This document shows positions 23,741 to 32,389 of a stretch of 64,000 bases of DNA, piece after piece. The DNA lies in contig NZ_JACWZZ010000002.1 of assembly GCF_014698995.1 (NCBI RefSeq), forward strand, positions 248,001 to 312,000, in the 5' to 3' direction. The position numbers were made by a program, and so were the translations under genes. The notes under the pieces are model-generated. The model had not been told where the DNA came from. It was given only the letters and a program-made list of their open reading frames with translations, and made no database searches. Source of the DNA: Hymenobacter duratus (GTDB lineage: Bacteria > Bacteroidota > Bacteroidia > Cytophagales > Hymenobacteraceae). Each line of letters begins with the position of its first letter. The stretch's first letter is position 1.

Positions 23741-24109
23741 ATGAAACCTGATTCCGTTGCCACGCCCTCCTCTTCGCTGGTTGAACGCTTAGCCCAGCAG
23801 CTGGGCGCTTCGGCTACTGCCCAGACTATTTATAGCACACCCGTAGAGCGGGACGGCGTCACGGTGATTCCGGTGGCGCGGGCCGTGTATGGCTTTGGCG
23901 GCGGCGGCGGTGCCAAAGCGGCCGAAGCAGAAGGCTCCGGCGGCGGCGCAGGCATGGCACTTACGCCCATCGGCTACATCGAGCTGACCGAAGGCCGCTC
24001 CCGGTTCCGGCCTATCCGGGGCTCGGTGGTGCCGCTGGTAGCCGTCAGCGGGCTGGTGGCCGTGCTGCTGCTGCGCAGCGTGCCCAGGCTGCTGCGCCGC
24101 AACCGGTAG
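23741..24109 (+). CDS. GerW (YtfJ) family protein
   Basis: A 122-residue protein resembling the GerW/YtfJ family, known in Bacillus as a spore protein but also found in non-sporulating bacteria. The signature is a glycine-rich stretch, VYGFGGGGGAKAAEAEG then GSGGGAGMALTPIGYIEL, after a strand with TPVERDGVTVIPVARA. A C-terminal hydrophobic segment (about 97-114, VVPLVAVSGLVAVLLL) followed by RLLRRNR suggests a membrane anchor. The start is the ATG at 23741 (MKPDSVAT). This lineage does not make spores, so its role must be different; possibly envelope or secretion related. It lies between a TonB receptor and a sensor kinase. Confidence 0.8.
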   Translation: MKPDSVATPSSSLVERLAQQLGASATAQTIYSTPVERDGVTVIPVARAVYGFGGGGGAKAAEAEGSGGGAGMALTPIGYIELTEGRSRFRPIRGSVVPLVAVSGLVAVLLLRSVPRLLRRNR

Positions 24110-24193
24110 CCGCCGCCAGCCGCTGGCTTTTGTGCAACTTGCAGCCTGGCAGTCCAGCGACCCACCATCCCTCTGGCCGCTGCTCGTTCTGCT

Positions 24194-25381
24194 ATGCCTT
24201 CATCCCGCCCCCCTTCTTCGGCCGAATTCAGCACGCTGGAAGCAGAAAACCGCGCGCTACGCGAGGAAATTGCCCGACTGAAAGCGCAGCCAGCCGCCGA
24301 ACTGGCGCAAAAGCAGGAACGCTTCCGGACCGTGTTTGAGAACTCGCCGCTGGGCCAGAAAATTATTACCCCCGATCTGGTTATCAGGCAAGCCAACCAG
24401 GCCTTGGCCACCATGTTAGGCTTCGAGAGAGGCCAGGACCTAGTGGGCCGCCGCATCCTGGAGTTTGCCCACCCCGACCATGCCCCGGACTGGCAAAAGC
24501 TGCAGGAGCGCCTGTGGGCCCACAAAGAGCCCAGCTTCACCCTCGAAACCTGCTTGGTTCGCCAGAACGGTTCCTCGTTTTGGTGCCGTATCACGTCGGT
24601 GCTGTTTCCGGATGATGGCGCGGAACTGGGCTACACAACCCTGGAAGATATTGCGGAGCGCAAAGACCTGGAGGTAGCGCATAAGCGCCTCTACGATGCG
24701 CAGGAAACCATTCTGCACCTGGCCGCCCACGACCTGCAAAGCCCCATCAACAACCTGCAGATGCTGATTGAGCTGCTGCGGCTGGAGCCGGCGGTGCAGG
24801 CCGCTCCCGAGAGCAGCCGACAACCGCTGCAGGAGCTGCTCACGATGATGGACCGCTCCTGCCAGGATGCCAATGTCCTGCTGAAAGACGTGCTCTATCT
24901 GGGCCAGATGGAGTCTTCGCGGCTGGAAAAGCACCGCACCGACCTGGGGGCCTACCTGGATGAGCGCCTGATTCTGTTTCGGGTGGCGGCGCAGGAAAAG
25001 GGCGTCGAGCTGGTGCTGGACCTGCCTTCCGAGCCTATTCACGCCAACATCCACGCCGATAAGTTCGGCCGCATCCTCGACAATCTGCTCACCAACTCCT
25101 TTAAGTTTACGCCCGCCGGCGGCACAATTCATGTGCGGCTGCAGCGGCACGAAGGACACGTACGCCTGACGGTGCAGGATACGGGCTTGGGTATTTCGGA
25201 GAATCTGCAGCCCCACGTCTTCGACAAATTCACGGCAGCCTCGCGCCCCGGCCTCTACGGCGATACGACTACGGGCCTTGGCCTGTTTATCACCAAGCAA
25301 ATTGTGGAGCTGCACGAGGGAAAAATCTGGCTGGAAAGCCAGGAGCACCAGGGCACCACGTTCTTTATCGACCTGAGCTAG
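24194..25381 (+). CDS. PAS-domain sensor histidine kinase, soluble
   Basis: A 395-residue kinase with no transmembrane segment. An N-terminal coiled coil (about 10-42, LEAENRALREEIARLKAQ) leads into one PAS/PAC module (about 43-165, FRTVFENSPLGQKIITPDL, LGYTTLEDIAERKDLE). The dimerisation helix has the phosphoacceptor His179 in LHLAAHDLQSPINNLQ, and the ATPase domain (about 270-395) shows GRILDNLLTNSFKFTP (N box), VQDTGLGISENLQPHVFDKF (G1/F) and TTGLGLFITKQIVELH (G2). Probably senses an intracellular cue. No response regulator is adjacent. It precedes the NhaA gene with about 190 nt between, so they are probably independent. Confidence 0.92.
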   Translation: MPSSRPPSSAEFSTLEAENRALREEIARLKAQPAAELAQKQERFRTVFENSPLGQKIITPDLVIRQANQALATMLGFERGQDLVGRRILEFAHPDHAPDWQKLQERLWAHKEPSFTLETCLVRQNGSSFWCRITSVLFPDDGAELGYTTLEDIAERKDLEVAHKRLYDAQETILHLAAHDLQSPINNLQMLIELLRLEPAVQAAPESSRQPLQELLTMMDRSCQDANVLLKDVLYLGQMESSRLEKHRTDLGAYLDERLILFRVAAQEKGVELVLDLPSEPIHANIHADKFGRILDNLLTNSFKFTPAGGTIHVRLQRHEGHVRLTVQDTGLGISENLQPHVFDKFTAASRPGLYGDTTTGLGLFITKQIVELHEGKIWLESQEHQGTTFFIDLS

Positions 25382-25463
25382 CGCCTGCCTGCACGCGCCT
25401 GCAGTTGTTGTTCAAAGCCCAGGAAACCACGTAAAAGGGCATTTTCGGAAGCTGTTCGTATAC

Positions 25464-25491
25464 TTTCCTGCCCATATAAACGGTATGTTTG
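25464..25491 (+). promoter_or_regulatory. Candidate promoter of nhaA
   Basis: TTTC (25464-25467), 16 nt, then TATGTTTG (25484-25491), an exact TAnnTTTG. The -33 box is weak and the spacing short. The predicted leader is about 80 nt. Confidence 0.4.
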
Positions 25492-25572
25492 CAGGCGGCC
25501 ATGCCCCGGCCTGGCACTGTATAGCGCAGGCCGGGCAGCCAGGGTACCAACGGCTTCTGTTTCTTCCCGCTT

Positions 25573-26916
25573 ATGGCATTAATCCGACTTGTGCAGCCGC
25601 TGGTGCGGCCTTTTTCCGAGTTTTTCCGGCGTGAGGCGGCCAGTGGTATCGTGCTGCTGCTGAGCAGCGTACTGGCATTGGTGCTTGCCAACCTAGACTG
25701 GGGCCCGGCGCGCTACTTTCCGGCTATCTGGGAAAGCCCGCTACGTCTGGCCATCAACGAGTTTGTGCTGGAAAAAAGCCTGCTGCACTGGATAAACGAT
25801 GGCCTGATGACGGTTTTCTTCCTCATCGTGGGCCTGGAAATCAAGCGCGAAGTGCTGGAAGGCGAACTGGCTTCCGTGCAGCAGGCAGCCCTGCCCATTG
25901 CCGGGGCCCTGGGGGGCATGCTGATGCCGGCGCTGCTGTTCACGCTCTTCAACCGGGGTACGGCTACCGCCAGCGGCTGGGGCATTCCGATGGCCACCGA
26001 CATTGCCTTTGCCCTGGCCGTGCTGCAGCTGCTGGGGCCACGGGTGCCGCTGGCGCTAAAGGTGTTCCTTACAGCTCTGGCCATCGTCGATGATTTGGGG
26101 GCGGTGCTCGTTATTGCCATTTTCTACACCCAGGATCTGCGGCTTGACTACCTGTTTATGGCCCTGGGCATCTGGGCTATGCTGGGCATGCTCAATATCA
26201 TGGGAGCACGCAGCCTGTTTCTGTATCTGCCGCTGGGCGCAGTGCTGTGGTACTTCATGCTCAAGTCGGGGGTGCATGCCACGCTGGCCGGCGTGATGCT
26301 GGCCGTGACCATTCCCTCGCGCATCGGACACAGCCGCGGGGCACTGCTGCGCTTGCTGGAAGGCCGGCTCGCCTTCATTCAGGAAGAGGCGCATGCCGGC
26401 AACACCGACCCGCGTACCATTAGTGAGGAACTGGAAGCCCTGTCGGAAGCCGTCAGTTCGCCGGCCCAACGGCTGGAGCAGCGCCTGCACAGTGTGGTTT
26501 CGTTCGGCATCATTCCACTGTTTGCCTTCGCCAATACCAGCCTGGTGATAGAGCCGGCGGTATTTCAGCAGCTTTTTTCGCCGCTGGGCCTGGGCATTAT
26601 CACAGGCCTGTTGGTAGGCAAGCCACTGGGTATCTGCCTGCTGGCCTGGCTGGCTACCCGGCTGGGCTGGGCCACACTGCCCGCGGGCATCACCTGGCGG
26701 CATCTGTGGAGCGTAGGCGTGGTGGCGGGCATCGGGTTTACCATGTCTATTTTCATAACGCTGCTCGCCCTGGGCGAAAAATCGGAGGGCGAGGTAGTTG
26801 CCAAAACGGCTATTCTGGTAGCATCGCTGCTGGCCGGTGGCATTGGCTATGTGCTGCTGCGTACGGCACCGCCCGTTGTGCCGGCCGCCTCCGTACTGCC
26901 GGAACAGGCAGCATAG
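25573..26916 (+). CDS. nhaA: Na+/H+ antiporter NhaA
   Basis: Electrogenic inner-membrane exchanger that expels Na+ in return for protons, keeping pH and sodium balance. The 447 residues form about 12 transmembrane helices. The sodium and proton site is intact: Asp143 in PMATDIAFALAV and the pair Asp173-Asp174 in LAIVDDLGAVLV match Asp133, Asp163 and Asp164 of the E. coli protein. NDGLMTVFFLIVGLEIKRE and the late GVVAGIGFTMSIFITLLAL are also family marks. The loop at about 255-300 is longer than in E. coli NhaA, as is usual in Bacteroidota. Transcribed alone; a GC-rich hairpin follows. Confidence 0.96.
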   Translation: MALIRLVQPLVRPFSEFFRREAASGIVLLLSSVLALVLANLDWGPARYFPAIWESPLRLAINEFVLEKSLLHWINDGLMTVFFLIVGLEIKREVLEGELASVQQAALPIAGALGGMLMPALLFTLFNRGTATASGWGIPMATDIAFALAVLQLLGPRVPLALKVFLTALAIVDDLGAVLVIAIFYTQDLRLDYLFMALGIWAMLGMLNIMGARSLFLYLPLGAVLWYFMLKSGVHATLAGVMLAVTIPSRIGHSRGALLRLLEGRLAFIQEEAHAGNTDPRTISEELEALSEAVSSPAQRLEQRLHSVVSFGIIPLFAFANTSLVIEPAVFQQLFSPLGLGIITGLLVGKPLGICLLAWLATRLGWATLPAGITWRHLWSVGVVAGIGFTMSIFITLLALGEKSEGEVVAKTAILVASLLAGGIGYVLLRTAPPVVPAASVLPEQAA

Positions 26917-26939
26917 GCATCGGTCCGGAAACCACCCGC

Positions 26940-26960
26940 GCCGCCGCACAGGTCGGCGGC
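26940..26960 (+). terminator. GC-rich hairpin after nhaA
   Basis: GCCGCCG and CGGCGGC form a 7-bp stem with a 7-nt loop, followed by ATTGTTG. Weak as an intrinsic terminator. Confidence 0.4.
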
Positions 26961-27166
26961 ATTGTTGCACGTATTTGGCAATATATAATTTATAAACTAT
27001 ATTATATAATTAAAACATTATTCACTAACTTATCAGCACTCCGCCTTCTGCGGTAGGGCCGCCTGCGGACTGCCCTGCTAACGGGCCTGAGGTGGGTCCT
27101 GCCTGCGGAGGCATTCCTACGGGATGGGCAGGGTCCTTGATCCTTCACCCTTACCTTCTATGCCGC

Positions 27167-28804
27167 ATGAAAGCTTTTTTTCTCCTGATCCTGTGCCAGT
27201 TGCTCAGCGTTGTGGCAGCCGCCCAACCCGACGACTGGACCTTTGCCTGCGCTTTCGGTGCCCCTACTGAGGTGGCTGACGTAGCCACCGACGAGGATGG
27301 CAACTATTACATAACCGGCCGCTTCAGTGGCAGCCTGCAGCTGGGCAACACCCGGCTAACCAGCGCCGGCCCCAGCCTGTACATTGCCAAGTACCGGCCC
27401 GGCGGCCAGCTCCTGCGGGTCACGCAGCTCTCGGCCACTACCGATGTGCAGCCGCGTGGCATTGCCGTCGATGACGACGGCAACTGCTACGTTACGGGCA
27501 GCTTCCGGGGGACGCTACGGGCCGTGTGCAGCCCGTGGGCGCCAATTGCCCTGACTGCCGCCGGCACTTCCGACGTGTTTGTGCTCCGGTGCGGCCCGCT
27601 GGGCATCGTCCGTTGGATCCGGCAGGCGACCGGCAGCTCCCTAGGCAGCGGAAGCATCTGCTACGGCGAGGGAGTGGCCCTGGATGCCGCCGGCAACTGC
27701 TACCTGACGGGCCAGGTGAGCGGAATAGAGGTGCTGTTCGGCTCGGTGCGCGTCGCAAACACTACTCTCAACTCCGCCTTCCTGGCCAGCTACTCGGCGC
27801 AGGGTGCGCTACGCTGGGCCCGGATCTGGCGCAACACGGGCCTGTCCAGCATCAGCCGGGGCGGCGGCATTGCGCTGGCAAGCGGCAACACCGGCTACCT
27901 AAGCGGCATTTTCAACGGCGTTTGGACCCTCGACAACGTCACGATGTCGGCTATGCCCGGCGGCCTGTTTCTGGCGCAGTTTGACAGCCGCCAGGGCCGG
28001 CTGGCGTGGTCAATTTCGCCAGCGGCCCTTACCAGTGGGAGCGGGCGGGCCGTAGCTACCGACCGCCGGGGCCGGGTGTACCTGGGTGGTGGCTTCTTCG
28101 GCTCGTTCGGATCTTCCGGTCCGGCCAGCCAAGGCTCTTCCGATGCCTTTGTGGCCCGCTACACCGCGCAGGGCACCCTGGAGCAAGTGGTGCCGCTGGG
28201 CGGCGGCGGCGCCGATGCCATCAACGACATAGCCACCGAACCAAATTCGGGCAAAGTCTTCGCGACGGGCAGCATCACCTCGGCGCAGGCCCCCAGAGAG
28301 CAGGCATTTCTGGCCCGGATTCAGCCCAACGGCCGGGTGCAGGCGCTGGAAAAAGTAACTGGTCCCGGCTCCGGCATCGGCCTCTGCCTGGCTATTGATG
28401 AGCGTGAAAACATCTACACCACCGGCGCTTTCACCGGCAACTGCCGCTTCGGGTCATTCGTGCTGAACGGGGGTGCCAGCCAGCAGGGCTACTTTGCCCG
28501 CTACGGCCGCGCTTTCTGCCCGGTTCCCCCCGCCCCGGCAGACGCCCCTACGCTCGCCCTTGACGTCTTCCCGAATCCTGCCAATCACCAGCTGACACTC
28601 CACCTGCCGGCCGGGCAAGCTGGGGTGCGGGCCACGCTCTACGATGCCCGGGGCCAGGTAGTGGCGGAGCACACAGCCGCCCCCGGCCAAGCGCCGGCGG
28701 ACCTGCAGTTCGGCACGGCCACCCTCCCCGAGGGGCAGTATACGCTCAGGATAGCGCAGGAGCAGCAGCAGGTACGCACCCGCCAGATCAGCATTCGTCA
28801 TTAG
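27167..28804 (+). CDS. Secreted SBBP-type beta-propeller protein with T9SS sorting domain
   Basis: A 545-residue exported protein. The signal peptide is MKAFFLLILCQLLSVVAAA (1-19) and the mature part starts QPDDW. Repeats of about 50-60 residues with cores such as VATDEDGNYYITGRFSG, VDDDGNCYVTGSFRG, LDAAGNCYLTGQVSG and TDRRGRVYLGGGF are SBBP (beta-propeller) blades; FVARY/FLARI elements alternate with them. Residues about 465-545 (LDVFPNPANHQLTLHLPAGQ onward) are a type A T9SS sorting domain, so surface location is expected. The start is the ATG at 27167; the longer frame lacks a signal. The region upstream (26970-27030) is very AT-rich and holds the likely promoter. The function is unknown. 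Confidence 0.85.
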   Translation: MKAFFLLILCQLLSVVAAAQPDDWTFACAFGAPTEVADVATDEDGNYYITGRFSGSLQLGNTRLTSAGPSLYIAKYRPGGQLLRVTQLSATTDVQPRGIAVDDDGNCYVTGSFRGTLRAVCSPWAPIALTAAGTSDVFVLRCGPLGIVRWIRQATGSSLGSGSICYGEGVALDAAGNCYLTGQVSGIEVLFGSVRVANTTLNSAFLASYSAQGALRWARIWRNTGLSSISRGGGIALASGNTGYLSGIFNGVWTLDNVTMSAMPGGLFLAQFDSRQGRLAWSISPAALTSGSGRAVATDRRGRVYLGGGFFGSFGSSGPASQGSSDAFVARYTAQGTLEQVVPLGGGGADAINDIATEPNSGKVFATGSITSAQAPREQAFLARIQPNGRVQALEKVTGPGSGIGLCLAIDERENIYTTGAFTGNCRFGSFVLNGGASQQGYFARYGRAFCPVPPAPADAPTLALDVFPNPANHQLTLHLPAGQAGVRATLYDARGQVVAEHTAAPGQAPADLQFGTATLPEGQYTLRIAQEQQQVRTRQISIRH

Positions 28805-28840
28805 CCAAGTGCCCGCAGGCTGCTTTCGGCTGTGGCTGGA

Positions 28841-28861
28841 AACGCAGAGCGTTCTTTTTTT
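28841..28861 (+). terminator. Terminator of the SBBP-type gene
   Basis: AACGC-AGA-GCGTT followed by C and seven T residues. The stem is short but the U tract is strong. Confidence 0.65.
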
Positions 28862-28923
28862 GGAGCGGCGTGTTGCGCGCGAGCCTGTTTTCCAGCTGCC
28901 CCACTAAGCCGGACATGAAAAAT

Positions 28924-28956
28924 AAAACCCCGTTTCTGGTTCAGAAACGGGGTTTT
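28924..28956. terminator. Terminator of tRNA-Ser (bidirectional)
   Basis: A perfect 15-bp stem, AAAACCCCGTTTCTG with its complement, around a 3-nt loop. It starts 3 nt after the tRNA 3' end on the minus strand and ends in TTTT there. Confidence 0.88.
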
Positions 28957-28959
28957 GTG

Positions 28960-29047
28960 CAGAGAGGATGGGATTCGAACCCACGATGAGCTTTAGACCC
29001 ATACACACTTTCCAGGCGTGCTCCTTCAACCACTCGGACACCTCTCT
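28960..29047 (-). tRNA. tRNA-Ser (anticodon GGA)
   Basis: Read on the minus strand, AGAGAGG pairs with CCTCTCT to form the acceptor stem, with discriminator G at 28960. A type II tRNA with a long variable arm: D arm GTCCGAGTGGTTGAAGGA, anticodon loop CTGGAAA giving anticodon GGA (reads UCC/UCU), and T loop GGTTCGAATCC. The length is 88 nt. CCA is not encoded, so it is added after transcription. Confidence 0.95.
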
Positions 29048-29064
29048 GGGTGCTGGGAAGTGGC

Positions 29065-29096
29065 GCAAAATAACACCCTATTTTCGGGATACGCAA
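29065..29096 (-). promoter_or_regulatory. Promoter of tRNA-Ser
   Basis: On the minus strand TTG (29096-29094), 21 nt, then TATTTTGC (29072-29065), close to TAnnTTTG, ending 17 nt before the tRNA 5' end at 29047. Confidence 0.45.
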
Positions 29097-29116
29097 GCCC
29101 CGGCCCCAACATCGGC

Positions 29117-30169
29117 TCAGACAATGGTGATTTCGCCGCGCAAATCGTGGGTGAGCAGGTGGCGGGTTTCGGTGGCAGAGCGCTCCAGGCCCAGCACAAA
29201 CATGAGCTTGGTGATGGCCGCTTCGCGCGTGATGTCGGCGCCGCCAAGTACGCCGAGGTCGGTGAGGTAGGCGCTGGTTTCATAGCGCCCCTGCATCACG
29301 CGGCCTTCTTCACACTGGCTTACGTTCAGGAGCTGGACGCCCCGGTCGGCTGCTTCGCGCAGGCACCCGAGAAACCACGGCGCCGTGGGCGCGTTGCCAG
29401 AACCGTAGGTTTCGATGATGGCGCCGCGCAGGTCGGCGGCCTCCAGCTGGGCGCGCACCATGCGCTCCGTGATACCAGGGAAGAGCGGCAGAATCGTCAC
29501 CCGGTCATCAAGGCGCTGGTGGGCGTGCAGATGAGCGGCGGGCAGCAGCCGGATCTGCTTGTCGTTGAAATCCAGCTCGATACCGGCACGCGCCAGTGGC
29601 GGGTAGTTTTCGGACCGGAAGGCATTGTACTGCTGGCTTTCCACTTTCTTGGCCCGGTTGCCCCGAATCAGCACGTCGTTGAAGAACAGACACACCTCCG
29701 GCACGCGCACGGTGCCGGCCACCGGGTGACGGGCCGCCGCTATTTCGAGGGCCGTAATGAGGTTGCGGCGCGCATCGGTTCGGATGCGGCCCACGGGTAC
29801 CTGCGCGCCCGTAAACACCACCGCCTTGCCCAGATTCTCCAGCAGAAAGCTTAGCGCCGCCGCCGAATAAGCCATGGTATCGGTGCCGTGCAGCACCACG
29901 AAGCCGTCGTAGCGGGCGTAGTTTTCCTCGATGAGGGCCGCAATACGCAGCCAGTCCTCGATGGTGATGTTGCTAGAGTCAATCGGCTGACTGAGGCTCT
30001 GTACTTCCACCTGCATGTTCAGCTGGCGCAACTCGGGCATCTTCTTGCGGATCTGCTCGAAGTTCATCGGGACCAGCTCGCCGCGCTTGTTGTAGGCCAT
30101 ACCGACGGTACCACCGGTATAGATGACGAGGACGGTGGCTTCGGGGAGGTTGTCGGGGTTAGTAGGCAA
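29117..30169 (-). CDS. ansA: Type I L-asparaginase
   Basis: Hydrolyses L-asparagine to aspartate and ammonia in the cytoplasm. The 350 residues match the cytoplasmic type I enzyme and there is no signal peptide. The catalytic threonines are in VIYTGGTVGMAYN near the N-terminus and VLHGTDTMAYSAAALS; the conserved Lys/Asp region (VVFTGAQVPVGRIRTDARRN) follows. The C-terminal domain includes GAIIETYGSGNAPT, a family mark. The next gene on the same strand is tatD, but a palindromic repeat fills the 175-nt gap between them. Start at 30169 (MPTNPDNLPE). Confidence 0.93.
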   Translation of the reverse strand: MPTNPDNLPEATVLVIYTGGTVGMAYNKRGELVPMNFEQIRKKMPELRQLNMQVEVQSLSQPIDSSNITIEDWLRIAALIEENYARYDGFVVLHGTDTMAYSAAALSFLLENLGKAVVFTGAQVPVGRIRTDARRNLITALEIAAARHPVAGTVRVPEVCLFFNDVLIRGNRAKKVESQQYNAFRSENYPPLARAGIELDFNDKQIRLLPAAHLHAHQRLDDRVTILPLFPGITERMVRAQLEAADLRGAIIETYGSGNAPTAPWFLGCLREAADRGVQLLNVSQCEEGRVMQGRYETSAYLTDLGVLGGADITREAAITKLMFVLGLERSATETRHLLTHDLRGEITIV

Positions 30170-30231
30170 GGGCGGCGAGGATTGGATGGGGGCGGCAAGT
30201 TAGCAAGGCTGAGCGAGGCCAGTACGCAAAC

Positions 30232-30334
30232 CCGTCATGCTGAGCTTGCGAAGGACCTTATCACGCCAGAACGGCCACAGTTGCTATATCTCGCTCTATG
30301 GTACTAAGGTCCTTCGCTCTGCTTAGAATGACGG
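30232..30334. repeat. Family A intergenic palindrome, copy 2 (diverged)
   Basis: Left arm CCGTCATGCTGAGCTTGCGA with AGGACCTTA (30232-30260) and right arm TAAGGTCCTTCGCTCTGC with TTAGAATGACGG (30305-30334). The arms pair imperfectly, unlike copy 1. Lies between ansA and tatD. Confidence 0.8.
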
Positions 30335-30344
30335 ACTGGGCCAC

Positions 30345-31112
30345 TTACAGGCTGAACAGCTTCTGCGCATTTTGGGTGGTGGCTTCCACTACTTCCTCCA
30401 CGTCTTTACCCAGCAATTCGGCTACGCGGCGGGCAATGAAGGGCAGGTAGGCGGGCTCGTTGCGCTTGCCACGGTACGGCACAGGAGCCAGATACGGGCA
30501 GTCCGTTTCGAGCATCAGATGCTCAAGCGCAAGGCCGGGCAGTACCTTATCGAGGCCACCGTTTTTGAAGGTTGCCACGCCCCCAATGCCGAGCATAAAC
30601 CCAAGCCGGATGGCCTCTTCGGCTTCGGCGCGGGTGCCGGAAAAGCAGTGGTACACGCCGCGCAGGGTGCCGTCCTGGCCGGCTTCTACCAGCTCGGTGG
30701 TTTCGCGAAAGGCGTCGCGGGTGTGCAACACGAGGGGCAGCTGGTGCTTTTTGGCGAGGCCAATCTGCACGCGCAACGCCTCCTGCTGCCAGCCCAGGGT
30801 AGTCTTGTCCCAGTACAGGTCAATGCCGCACTCCCCTACCGCCGCAAAGGGCCGCTTGCTGAGCCAGTCTTCCACCTCGTACAACTCCTTTTCAAAGTTT
30901 TTGGTGACGTGGCACGGGTGCAGGCCCATCATGGCGTGGCACTGCTGCGGGAAGTGGGCCTCCGTTTCGAGCATCACATCGATGCTTTCGTGGTCGATGT
31001 TGGGCATGACAATGGTGCGCACACCGGCCTCATAAGCGCGGTTGAGCATGTCGTCGCGGTCCGTCTTAAACTGCTCGGAATAGACGTGGGCGTGGGAGTC
31101 AGTGAGGTGCAT
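30345..31112 (-). CDS. tatD: TatD family hydrolase (metal-dependent DNase)
   Basis: A 255-residue TIM-barrel metallo-hydrolase; relatives are 3'-5' DNases acting in DNA repair or quality control. Metal ligands are in DSHAHVY (HxH near residue 6), ECGIDLYWD (Glu), LVLHTRDA (His), YHCFSG (His) and ETDCPYLAPVPYRGKRNEP (Asp). The start is the ATG at 31112 (MHLTDSHAHVY), giving the family's usual length; the frame is open to 31136. The glycosyltransferase gene upstream ends 20 nt before, so the two may be co-transcribed. Confidence 0.93.
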   Translation of the reverse strand: MHLTDSHAHVYSEQFKTDRDDMLNRAYEAGVRTIVMPNIDHESIDVMLETEAHFPQQCHAMMGLHPCHVTKNFEKELYEVEDWLSKRPFAAVGECGIDLYWDKTTLGWQQEALRVQIGLAKKHQLPLVLHTRDAFRETTELVEAGQDGTLRGVYHCFSGTRAEAEEAIRLGFMLGIGGVATFKNGGLDKVLPGLALEHLMLETDCPYLAPVPYRGKRNEPAYLPFIARRVAELLGKDVEEVVEATTQNAQKLFSL

Positions 31113-31132
31113 ATCTAGTTGTCGGTTATGAG

Positions 31133-32233
31133 TCACTTATACCGTCTCCCCTTCCAGTCGAAGGAAAGCGGCAGCAGGCGAAAAATGGCAAGAGCAGCGG
31201 TGAGGGCAGGCGTGTACAGCTCGAACAAAGGCAACAGTCCCAAAGACACGCGGCGGCCGGCGCGGCGGAAGCAAAGGGCTGCCAGCACACCCTGCAACAG
31301 CATTTTAGCCAACAACACGGCAGCAGCCGATAGTGGGCCGGCTAACCACCACAGTGCCAGCAGCGCCGGGTAGAAACCGGCATAGTAGAGCAACCCGCCC
31401 TGCAGCCACCACGGCAGCGCCTCTACACCACGGGTCCAGCGGCGGCGCTGATGGAGTAAGGCACCCACCGTAGGCATCGGCAACGACTCAGCCAGCACTT
31501 CGGGCCGAAACAGGATGCGGTAGCCGAAGCCATGGCGCAGCGTGGCCCGGAACAGCTCAAAATCTTCGGTGACGGAGAATGGCAGCGCCTCGTAGCCGCC
31601 AGTGGCCTGGTAGGCGGCGCGGGTCACGAGCATGTTGTTGCCCATGGCCGTAACGGGCCGGCCCAGATCAGAAACTACCTGCACGAGCCCGAGCGAAATC
31701 AGCCAGTCGAGCCCCTGGAGCCGGTCGAAGAGGCGCGGGCCCTGCACCAGCGTGAGTCCCGTGACGGTTCCAATGCCAGGCTGGGCGTGCGCCAGCAGCG
31801 CCTGGACCCAGGTGCGAGGCACGGCAATATCGGCGTCGGTGATGAGGAAATAGTCAGTAGTAGCGGCGCGGGTAAGGTGGGCCAGCACGTTGGCTTTGCC
31901 GCGGGCAGTACCGAGGTTTTCCCGAATGGCCAGGATATGGAAAGCACCTTCAAAACCATTCATAGCTTGGGTAGCAACAGCAGCGGTAGCATCGGTGGAA
32001 GCGTCGTCGCCGAGCAGCACTTCGAGCAAATGCGCCGGGTACTCCAGCTGCTGTATGGCGTGCAGGCAACGGGTAATGGCCGCTTCTTCGTTGCGGGCGG
32101 CAATGAGGATGCTCACGCGAGGCAGCGGCTGGGGCAACGGGCCGGGCTGACTGCCCCGCCGCAAAGCAAATAGCAGCGTGGAAACGGCCAGAATCAGGAA
32201 CCAGCCGGCGAGAAAAAGCGTGAGGAACAGCAA
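31133..32233 (-). CDS. Family 2 glycosyltransferase, membrane-bound
   Basis: A 366-residue inner-membrane glycosyltransferase. One N-terminal helix (about 1-22) precedes the GT-A domain: VSILIAARNEEAAITRCL, the metal site motif LITDADIAVP (DxD-like), and the acceptor-binding loop with VTEDFELFRATLRHG and HQRRRWTRGV (the QxxRW motif as RRRRW-like). Two or three transmembrane helices follow (about 275-345), suggesting a processive or polyprenol-coupled enzyme. It lies at the 5' end of the tatD unit and next to envelope polysaccharide genes. The sugar cannot be predicted. Confidence 0.88.
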   Translation of the reverse strand: MLFLTLFLAGWFLILAVSTLLFALRRGSQPGPLPQPLPRVSILIAARNEEAAITRCLHAIQQLEYPAHLLEVLLGDDASTDATAAVATQAMNGFEGAFHILAIRENLGTARGKANVLAHLTRAATTDYFLITDADIAVPRTWVQALLAHAQPGIGTVTGLTLVQGPRLFDRLQGLDWLISLGLVQVVSDLGRPVTAMGNNMLVTRAAYQATGGYEALPFSVTEDFELFRATLRHGFGYRILFRPEVLAESLPMPTVGALLHQRRRWTRGVEALPWWLQGGLLYYAGFYPALLALWWLAGPLSAAAVLLAKMLLQGVLAALCFRRAGRRVSLGLLPLFELYTPALTAALAIFRLLPLSFDWKGRRYK

Positions 32234-32267
32234 GCTGAGGTGGTGAGGTGATAAGGTGGCAAAGTTA

Positions 32268-32366
32268 CTGTCATCCTGAGCTTGCGAAGGACCTTGTCAT
32301 GCCAGAACAAGTCATTCGGCAGTAGCTCAAACGTAGCAAGGTCCTGTGCGCTGCTCAGGATGATAG
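32268..32366. repeat. Family A intergenic palindrome, copy 3 (diverged)
   Basis: Left arm CTGTCATCCTGAGCTTGCGA then AGGACCTT (32268-32295), right arm AAGGTCCTGTGCGCTGCTCA then GGATGATAG (32338-32366). Most of the 28-29 bp pair. Lies between the deacetylase and glycosyltransferase genes. Confidence 0.85.
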
Positions 32367-32389
32367 ATAGTGTATCTGCCGGCTTCACT

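Noticed and set aside
27040..27150. GC-rich repeat-like sequence before the SBBP gene
   Set aside because: Only a short CCTGCC/GGCAGG pairing could be seen and no second copy exists in this window, so it was not listed as a repeat.
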